12,177 bases of DNA from an uncultured Clostridia bacterium. Lineage in GTDB: Bacteria > Bacillota > Clostridia > Christensenellales > Borkfalkiaceae. The notes under the pieces were generated by a model, which worked only from the letters and a program-made list of their open reading frames with translations, was not told the origin of the DNA and made no database searches. The stretch spans positions 1 to 12,177 of the forward strand of contig CANROI010000025.1 in assembly GCA_947632165.1 (NCBI GenBank). Direction: 5' to 3'. Positions 8,801 to 12,177 of this stretch are shown piece after piece. The position numbers were made by a program, and so were the translations under genes. Position 1 is the stretch's first letter; each line of letters starts with the position of its first letter.

Positions 8801-9997
8801 GCTCACGAGCTTATGGGTGGTCTTGTTGTAGTAGATGGACTTCGCTTCGAGCTCAGCATATACGGTTTCCCAATATTTATAGCCGAGATAGATGTCCTCT
8901 TCATAGTCGATCCCGTAGTAGCCGTCGCCGCCGACATAGCCGTTGCCTGTGCCGGGCGTGGGCGCCTTTCTCTCCGTGCCGCCGACGTTTACCGTGAGGG
9001 TGTCGTCATAGGAATAGAGGTGCTGCGAGCCGACCTGCCGGTTGGTGCCGACGTTCTGCCAGGTGGGATCTGCGGTAAGGTCGCGGTTCCACTCATCGAC
9101 GAGCTTGCCCGAAGGATTGATCTTGCCGTTGAGGATCTGCGCGACCGCTTTGAGTCCCGTGGTGCCGGGACGGCCGATCCAAAGAATGGAATTGACGGCC
9201 TCATCGTCGTTGAGGTTGCCGAGTTCCATCACGTGGGAAGAGTTGATCACAACCACAATGCGGCTGAAATGCTTCTTGACATAGGAGATCATCTTCTCCT
9301 CACTGTCCGAAAGCATGGAATAGTGCTTGTAGGCGTTTTCGCCATCTGCATCATACTCATAAGTTGTCGTCCTTCCGGAGACGGTGACTTCGCCCGTGAA
9401 GAGCGCTTCGTGCTCCCAATCGTACGCAACGCCGTCGCCGTCCTTGTTGTCCTCAATCTCGTTGAGCACGGTGGCGTTCTCTGCGCCCTCACCGCCCGTT
9501 CTCGCAAGGATGATCACAGCGGCCTCGCCGTAAAGATCGAGCGAACCTTCAATGGAGGAAGAGAATTCCGAATCCTCGGTCGCAAGCGAGGAGGCGCTGC
9601 TGCTCGCACCGCTGTTGCCTGTCGAGGCATAGAAACTCTCGAGCACGGGATTGACCTTGAACCCCTCCTCTCTGAGCGCCGCGGTCAATGTGCCGCTGCC
9701 ACCGACAATGCTGTCCTGCGCTCTGCCGAAGACGCTGATCCGTTCGTTTCCGTAGAGAGGAAGCACGCCATCGTTCTTCATGAGAACACTGCCCTCCCCC
9801 TGGATCTCCTCATTCAGTTCGCGTGCCGCTTCCGTGACTTCCGCTGCGGAACCGTAATCGGCATCAAACTTCCCCTTGGGGTCCAGGAGCAATGCCGAAG
9901 CATTGGTCGCATAGGGCGCCGCAAGGAAGAGCCCCGTCAACAACGCTACGCCGCCGAGGAGGATCTTTTTTGTTCCGGTTTTCTTTTTCGTAAACAT
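5882..9997 (-). CDS. Large multidomain surface GH3 protein (1371 aa) with PIG, collagen-like and membrane-anchor tail
   Basis: A second permuted GH3 protein and the first gene of the operon. An N-terminal helix (about 10-35) is followed by the alpha/beta sandwich (about 50-430) with GGEG, where Glu170 is the likely acid/base, and FGHGLSYTEF (422-431). A fibronectin III-like domain (about 460-575) and a linker come next. The TIM barrel (about 740-1035) has DENGP (781-785), GRNTEYYSQDG, Lys875-His876 and VTDYYG with Asp956 as the likely nucleophile. Two putative-Ig (He_PIG-like) domains follow (about 1045-1128 with LPAGLSVNANTGVLSG, and 1130-1225), then a small beta domain (about 1232-1292), 15 Gly-X-Y triplets (1293-1337) and GGCGG plus a membrane helix ending LRKKND. 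Catalytic residues are mostly kept, but the usual SEDP is SQDG and the nucleophile context is TDY, so specificity may differ from the 989-aa paralogue. GGGGG lies eight bases before ATG. Substrate is unknown. Confidence 0.92.
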   Translation of the reverse strand: MFTKKKTGTKKILLGGVALLTGLFLAAPYATNASALLLDPKGKFDADYGSAAEVTEAARELNEEIQGEGSVLMKNDGVLPLYGNERISVFGRAQDSIVGGSGTLTAALREEGFKVNPVLESFYASTGNSGASSSASSLATEDSEFSSSIEGSLDLYGEAAVIILARTGGEGAENATVLNEIEDNKDGDGVAYDWEHEALFTGEVTVSGRTTTYEYDADGENAYKHYSMLSDSEEKMISYVKKHFSRIVVVINSSHVMELGNLNDDEAVNSILWIGRPGTTGLKAVAQILNGKINPSGKLVDEWNRDLTADPTWQNVGTNRQVGSQHLYSYDDTLTVNVGGTERKAPTPGTGNGYVGGDGYYGIDYEEDIYLGYKYWETVYAELEAKSIYYNKTTHKLVSTQPVAKDLGTADEWWNYAVVYPFGHGLSYTEFEQDLTGVYYYDGAKKTSLAATVSPDLFNSEKDKPAKVETLYATVKVTNTGDFAGKEVVQIYITAPYTKGEIEKPAVQLVGYAKSPMLRPGQSADVTVAFNVQDFAAYDYNDANKNEYRGYELDEGEYSIKVMADSHHVLDSQDFTISGNEAALLKIDDFSHNEILPLYSNGDFYDTIRANHSTGTSDAFLKINDDSNAKMTLLSRTNMVTTYPKAPTEADRKLTDEFVKATVYWTYYDQDVPTGVEGQLDYADNGNNYYKSVYAKDHYDWYKTDAELATLMKDWTQNAEYEADYSDVATKLRDMSGIPASDPAWKTFMDQLTYSDMVALLSNGSHVTIALPAIEKQATKDENGPNSFCGYTWCDAPVVSSTWNVSLANEYGILDANLGMFNNQQGLYGPAMNTHRSPFAGRNTEYYSQDGIQGGYIAAAFVKGAQSRGLNVYVKHMYLNDQEENRSRQCLFTWASEAAIRGDYAKVFQMAMQEGGATSAMVAYNRIGRAVGVANYNLLTRHVRDEWGWEGVYVTDYYGNNAIQQNNMDMLLRAGCDLPDGRATATNANGINGVPTGTWDATQNCVLVNNVKNDHQWYYVRTAAQRVLYVAANTMGNRNGVTSGVTAKTVEVKQGVAVNENVGIAAEALNGNSAKYTVEGTLPAGLSVNANTGVLSGTTTAAPGTYTFTINAAVAGWITSSAQVTVNVASAFELDGELTYDVGDEVEIFINSEVVTATKYTQGLTYSISEGALPDGVTLDNDVISGTAEKAGEYTATIKVEGKYRQGRNNVTDTYYLTVSITVNGEGGAQPAELQFRVEGGKLQYSEDGDTWNDVAGAAETGKSVTKFEINDQGHLIVTYSDNTTADLGLVVGKDGADGATGAKGEKGDKGDKGDKGETGATGPAGADGKDGADGKDAEGGCGGVIGTSSAIVAVVTVLGAGMFVLRKKND
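5987..6121 (-). repeat. Collagen-like Gly-X-Y repeat (15 triplets)
   Basis: The stretch encodes residues 1293-1337 of the large GH3 protein as 15 uninterrupted Gly-X-Y triplets rich in Lys, Asp and Glu (GEKGDKGDKGDKGET core). At DNA level it is partly tandem, with near-identical 9- and 18-bp units that could change copy number. It probably forms a triple-helical or extended stalk between the enzyme and its membrane anchor. Confidence 0.9.
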
Positions 9998-10121
9998 GAA
10001 GTTTACCCCCTATAAAATTTTTCTGATATTGCCGCGCGTTTTCACGCTGCGAACCCGCTTTTGTGACCCGGGAGCGCCCTGCCGCAGCCTCCGCCGCCGA
10101 TTGCCCCGAATACCGAAAATT

Positions 10122-10149
10122 ATTCTATTTAATTAGAAGTATAAATCAA
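10122..10149 (-). promoter_or_regulatory. Candidate promoter of the GH3 operon
   Basis: On the minus strand a -35-like TTGATT (10149-10144) is separated by 16 bp from a -10-like TAGAAT (10127-10122), in AT-rich DNA that contrasts with the GC-rich flank. Transcription would start near 10115 and give a leader of about 115 nt. That leader contains a small hairpin with a GAAA tetraloop (10036-10047) and the GGGGG ribosome site (10006-10010). Neither box is a perfect match, so this call is moderate. Confidence 0.45.
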
Positions 10150-10154
10150 AATCG

Positions 10155-10167
10155 AAAAAAAAAAAAA
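10155..10167. repeat. 13-A homopolymer tract upstream of the GH3 promoter
   Basis: Thirteen A residues in a row (T on the minus strand) lie between the candidate -35 box (10144-10149) and the direct repeats starting at 10167. Such a tract can act as an UP-like element that favours transcription. Its length could also vary by replication slippage, which would change the spacing between upstream sites and the promoter. Confidence 0.8.
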
Positions 10168-10203
10168 TTGCAATTCGTACACTTTACATTGCAATTCGTA
10201 CAC
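10167..10203. promoter_or_regulatory. Paired 16-bp direct repeat, likely activator site
   Basis: The 16-mer ATTGCAATTCGTACAC occurs at 10167-10182 and again, identical, at 10188-10203. The period of 21 bp puts both copies on the same face of the helix, two turns apart. They lie 17 bp upstream of the candidate GH3-operon -35 box. Direct half-sites spaced 21 bp are typical of AraC-family activators, which often control glycoside hydrolase operons in Firmicutes. No such regulator gene is in the window, so the family is inference. Confidence 0.65.
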
Positions 10204-10496
10204 AAATTTCAACTTTTTCTTGCGCCGAACGATCATGAAAAGGCCCGCACTTTCGAAGTGATTCTCCGAAAAAGCGACCGTCCTCCGCAATTTTTATGCA
10301 TTTTATGCCGTTTTTTGCCCCTTTCTTGCCAATTCCCCGCCTTTTTCGCCCCTTTTTATTCCCCTCCGTCTCCACTTTGCCCTGTTTTGCCCCTGTTTTT
10401 CCCCCTTTCACTCCCCTTCCCGCCTTGTTTTATCAATCTTCTCCCCAATCTTTTGCAGGGGACAAACCCGAAAACAATTTTATTTCGGATTCAGGG
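10204..10496. other. Gene-free pyrimidine-rich divergent intergenic region
   Basis: About 290 bp between the control region of the GH3 operon and the promoter of the ATPase. From about 10280 to 10450 the plus strand is strongly enriched in C and T with irregular CCCC/TTTT alternation. Open frames crossing it encode only low-complexity Phe/Pro/Leu protein without ribosome sites, so I call no gene. Its likely roles are structural: strand asymmetry, unusual DNA structure, or remains of a decayed sequence. Confidence 0.6.
10380..10421 (-). promoter_or_regulatory. G-quadruplex-forming motif
   Basis: The minus strand has five G runs of at least three (complements of 10380-10382, 10390-10393, 10401-10405, 10413-10416, 10419-10421). 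They are separated by loops of 7, 7, 7 and 2 nt, which satisfies the canonical G3+N1-7 rule. It lies upstream of both the leftward GH3 promoter and the rightward ATPase promoter and is not expected to be transcribed from either. Whether it folds or matters is unknown. Confidence 0.55.
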
Positions 10497-10525
10497 TTGA
10501 CATTTCGCTTACAATGGTGTATAAT
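10497..10525 (+). promoter_or_regulatory. Consensus sigma-A promoter of the ATPase gene
   Basis: A perfect -35 box TTGACA (10497-10502), a 17-bp spacer and a perfect -10 box TATAAT (10520-10525). Transcription should start near 10532, giving a leader of about 50 nt. A promoter this strong implies either high expression or tight repression; the palindrome that begins inside the -10 box favours repression. Confidence 0.85.
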
Positions 10526-10563
10526 ATGACTAATCTGGAAAATAATTCGAGATTAGTCATATT
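10523..10563. promoter_or_regulatory. Perfect 14-bp-arm palindrome over the -10 box and start site
   Basis: Arms AATATGACTAATCT (10523-10536) and AGATTAGTCATATT (10550-10563) are exact reverse complements around a 13-bp centre. The left arm begins inside TATAAT and covers the predicted transcription start. Since only part of that arm would be in the mRNA, a DNA operator is more likely than an RNA hairpin. The outer ATGAC/GTCAT ends match the palindromes before both peptide genes, though the spacing differs (25 versus 7 bp). Confidence 0.8.
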
Positions 10564-10580
10564 TCTTTCTTGGAGTTGGT

Positions 10581-11843
10581 ATGAAGTATATTCGGCGAAG
10601 CGTTGAAGAAATCGTACAAAAGAGCGACAGCACTTTCAAGTGTATCTTGGTGACGGGAGCGCGGCAGACGGGCAAATCGACCATGCTCAAAAAACTGTTT
10701 CCCGACAAAAAGTATGTTTCCTTCGACGACCCCTTCATCGAGGAGCAGGCGCGGGAAAATCCCGAAACTTTTCTCATGCTCAACGAGCCGCCCGTGATCT
10801 ACGATGAAGTTCAACGGGTGACAAATCTCTTCCGCTATATCAAGATCAAATGCGACGAAGCGGACGAGCGCGGGCTGTTCTGCCTTTCGGGTTCTCAACC
10901 GTTTGAACTCATGAAGAACGTTTCCGAGTCACTTTCGGGCAGAGTTGGCATTATAGAGCTTTGCGGACTCTCTCTGCGTGAGATCATGGGCGACAGCTTT
11001 AATAAACCTTTCCTTCCCACAATGGAATATGTGAAGGAACGCGGCAAGTCGGCAAAATCCCCCAAGAATATTTGGGAAATCATCCACCGCGGAAGCTATC
11101 CCGAATTGCAGAATAAAGATGTCGATTGGGGGACGTTCTACGCAAGCTATGTAAAGACCTATTTGGAGCGGGACGTGAGAAGCCTCTCCGCCGTGCAGAA
11201 TTTGGACGACTTCCGCAAGTTCATGGTCGCCGTCGCCGCGCGCACGGGGCAGATGCTCAACTATTCCAACATCGCCGATGAAATTGGCAAAGATCAAGGA
11301 ACGGTCAAAAATTGGATCTCCATTTTGGAAGCGTCTGGCATCATCTATTTGCTGGAACCGTACACTTCGTCGGTGCTGAAACGGGCGATCAAGACGCCGA
11401 AACTCTATTTCAGAGATACGGGACTTGCCGCCTATCTCACCCGCTGGCTTACGCCCGAAACACTTGCCGTGGGAGCGATGAGCGGCGCGTTCTTTGAAAC
11501 GTTCGTTGTTTCCGAAATTTTGAAATCGTACTCGAACTGCGGCATTGACTACCGCTACTGCGTTTCCTATTATCGTGGCAAGGATAAGAAGAAAGTGCTG
11601 AAAGACGGCAAAGAAGAAGTGGACGCAGAGAGCGAGATCGACCTTATCATCGAAGAGAACGGCGTACTCTATCCCATTGAAATCAAGCAAGGCGCAAAGG
11701 TAACTGCCGACGAAACGGCGGCGTTTACCGTACTCGACAAAATAGAGAACAAGAAGCGCGGCGCGGGCGCAATTATCTGTTTATGTCCGCAGCCCGCAGC
11801 TTTGCGCGAGAATGTTTTAGAGATTCCCGTGTGGTATTTGTAA
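10581..11843 (+). CDS. AAA_14/DUF4143 family ATPase (420 aa)
   Basis: An ATPase of the widespread AAA_14 plus DUF4143 family, whose cellular role is not settled. Walker A is GARQTGKS (26-33) and Walker B is VIYDE (72-76). LSGSQPFEL (102-110) is the sensor-like segment, and LSGRVG (118-123) fits the family. After the ATPase core come YLERDVRSL (194-202) and a winged-helix-like stretch (about 226-260: NIADEIGKDQGTVKNW). The DUF4143 end has Asp354 and PIEIK with Glu367 and Lys369, resembling the PD-(D/E)XK nuclease core; activity is not shown for the family. Length is normal and the frame intact. GGAG lies five or six bases before ATG. It stands alone on the plus strand, divergent from the GH3 operon, with its own strong promoter and palindrome. 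The peptide gene follows 78 bp later with a separate promoter. Confidence 0.93.
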   Translation: MKYIRRSVEEIVQKSDSTFKCILVTGARQTGKSTMLKKLFPDKKYVSFDDPFIEEQARENPETFLMLNEPPVIYDEVQRVTNLFRYIKIKCDEADERGLFCLSGSQPFELMKNVSESLSGRVGIIELCGLSLREIMGDSFNKPFLPTMEYVKERGKSAKSPKNIWEIIHRGSYPELQNKDVDWGTFYASYVKTYLERDVRSLSAVQNLDDFRKFMVAVAARTGQMLNYSNIADEIGKDQGTVKNWISILEASGIIYLLEPYTSSVLKRAIKTPKLYFRDTGLAAYLTRWLTPETLAVGAMSGAFFETFVVSEILKSYSNCGIDYRYCVSYYRGKDKKKVLKDGKEEVDAESEIDLIIEENGVLYPIEIKQGAKVTADETAAFTVLDKIENKKRGAGAIICLCPQPAALRENVLEIPVWYL

Positions 11844-11861
11844 GTCAGCAAAAAACTTTTT

Positions 11862-11900
11862 CAAACATGACTATCTTTGTCATGTTTGGCGTGCTATAAT
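11862..11900 (+). promoter_or_regulatory. Promoter with 10-bp-arm palindrome, peptide copy 2
   Basis: Perfect arms CAAACATGAC (11862-11871) and GTCATGTTTG (11879-11888) flank a 7-bp centre. Eleven bases after the GTCAT core lies TATAAT (11895-11900), preceded by TGC, an extended -10. The -35 position is poor and lies in the palindrome. Core sequence, 7-bp centre and 11-bp distance to the -10 box are the same as at copy 1, while the bases between have changed. That pattern supports a protein binding site overlapping the promoter. Confidence 0.7.
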
Positions 11901-11921
11901 GAAGTTATCATGGGAGGCAAT

Positions 11922-12017
11922 ATGGGTATTTTTGATTGGCTGTTCGGCGATACCGACGACGAAGAAGCACAGCTTGAAGATATGATCCTCATGGACATGG
12001 ACGACGAGGATGATTAA
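11922..12017 (+). CDS. 31-aa acidic small protein, copy 2
   Basis: Second copy of the acidic peptide gene: same MGIFDWLFG start, same acidic body, last residue Asp instead of Glu, stop TAA instead of TAG. GGGAGG (11912-11917) lies four bases before ATG. All seven DNA differences from copy 1 fall in third codon positions (codons 4, 7, 10, 14, 30, 31 and stop). The protein has 14 acidic and no basic residues. It follows the ATPase gene but has its own promoter, so it need not be co-expressed. No family is recognised. It could be an acidic inhibitor, a DNA- or metal-binding mimic, or a membrane-associated peptide; none can be chosen from sequence. Confidence 0.78.
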   Translation: MGIFDWLFGDTDDEEAQLEDMILMDMDDEDD

Positions 12018-12091
12018 ATTCTCTGCGAAGTGGACTAAAATTCCCTACGCAGTTGCAGAAAATATCTGTATTTGGGTAGCGGAACGAAAGA

Positions 12092-12134
12092 AAAATGTGC
12101 TATAATAGGTTTGAAGACCGTGGCGATACCGCCA
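12092..12134 (+). promoter_or_regulatory. Extended -10 promoter and small palindrome before the right-edge gene
   Basis: TGTGC followed by TATAAT (12101-12106) forms an extended -10 box with no clear -35. The predicted leader of about 45 nt contains a short palindrome TGGCG-ATAC-CGCCA (12121-12134). The TGTGC/GTGC-TATAAT context resembles the promoter of peptide copy 2, but the ATGAC/GTCAT palindrome is absent. Confidence 0.5.
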
Positions 12135-12157
12135 ATATGTTATTTTGAGGATCGGAC

Positions 12158-12177
12158 ATGCAAAATATCGTTGGTTT
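12158..12177 (+). CDS. Start of an unidentified gene, cut by the window edge
   Basis: ATG at 12158 is preceded by TTGAGG with a seven-base gap and by a promoter about 50 bp upstream. Only six full codons are visible (MQNIVG). Nothing can be said of its function. Confidence 0.4.

Larger units (their letters stand above)
11861..12032 (+). repeat. Dispersed repeat, right copy (peptide gene and promoter)
   Basis: Right copy of the unit at 2-170, same orientation. Similarity runs from TTCAA just before the palindrome to the 14-mer TTCTCTGCGAAGTG (12019-12032) after the stop codon. No target-site duplication or transposase is visible. The kept non-coding ends suggest the whole transcription unit was duplicated, not the reading frame alone. 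Confidence 0.7.

Noticed and set aside
5870..10015. Very long plus-strand open frame opposite the large GH3 gene (also 3803-5788 and 1387-3492)
   Set aside because: These mirror the minus-strand genes, lack ribosome sites and encode no recognisable domain. GC-biased codon use leaves the opposite strand free of stops; the minus strand carries clear GH3 and lipoprotein motifs.
10036..10047. GAAA-tetraloop hairpin in the GH3 leader as a riboswitch
   Set aside because: It is only a 4-bp stem, extended by two or three pairs past a bulge; no conserved aptamer features are seen in the roughly 115-nt leader.
10063..10500. Plus-strand open frame of 145 codons in the intergenic region
   Set aside because: It has no ribosome site, it crosses the GH3 promoter region, and the product is low-complexity Phe/Pro/Leu from the pyrimidine-rich tract.
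2..12032. Composite transposon or integrative element bounded by the two direct repeats
   Set aside because: No transposase, integrase, terminal inverted repeats or target-site duplication is visible, and each repeat is a complete small gene with promoter. Duplication of the gene explains it more simply.

Overview
The window looks like an accessory carbohydrate-utilisation locus from a Gram-positive, probably clostridial (Bacillota) bacterium of moderate to high GC. The grounds are purine-rich Shine-Dalgarno sites (GGAGG, GGGGG), TTGACA/TATAAT promoters, a lipoprotein with Listeria/InlB-type B-repeats, surface proteins anchored by membrane helices, and the permuted GH3 glycosidase architecture seen in gut clostridia. 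A species cannot be named from the sequence alone.

Layout: the left edge (1-170) holds a 31-codon gene for a very acidic peptide with its own promoter. A four-gene block on the minus strand fills 409-9997. In transcription order it encodes a 1371-aa multidomain surface GH3 protein, a 644-aa lipoprotein with five B-repeats and a carbohydrate-binding-like C-terminus, a 151-aa four-helix membrane protein, and a 989-aa membrane-anchored GH3 protein. The last three genes overlap by ATGA start/stop junctions. A strong hairpin at 318-346 probably terminates the operon. The control region (about 9998-10203) carries a candidate promoter, a 13-A tract and a 16-bp direct repeat with 21-bp period. Next come about 290 bp of gene-free, pyrimidine-rich DNA with a G-quadruplex motif on the minus strand (10204-10496).

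On the plus strand, a consensus promoter overlapped by a perfect 14-bp-arm palindrome drives a 420-aa AAA_14/DUF4143 ATPase (10581-11843). Just downstream is a second copy of the acidic 31-aa peptide gene (11922-12017). Its promoter has the same palindrome-to--10 geometry as copy 1. A further promoter and the first codons of an unknown gene lie at the right edge.

How the genes may work together: the minus-strand operon looks like a cell-envelope glycan-degrading unit, with two outward-facing GH3 enzymes held in the membrane, a lipoprotein that may bind glycan or stay near the wall, and a small membrane partner. The ATPase and the peptide genes look like a separate, possibly mobile or repeated module. 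The most notable signal is the peptide pair: its two copies differ at seven positions, all third codon positions, and share regulatory geometry. This strongly suggests a real, selected and probably unannotated small protein.
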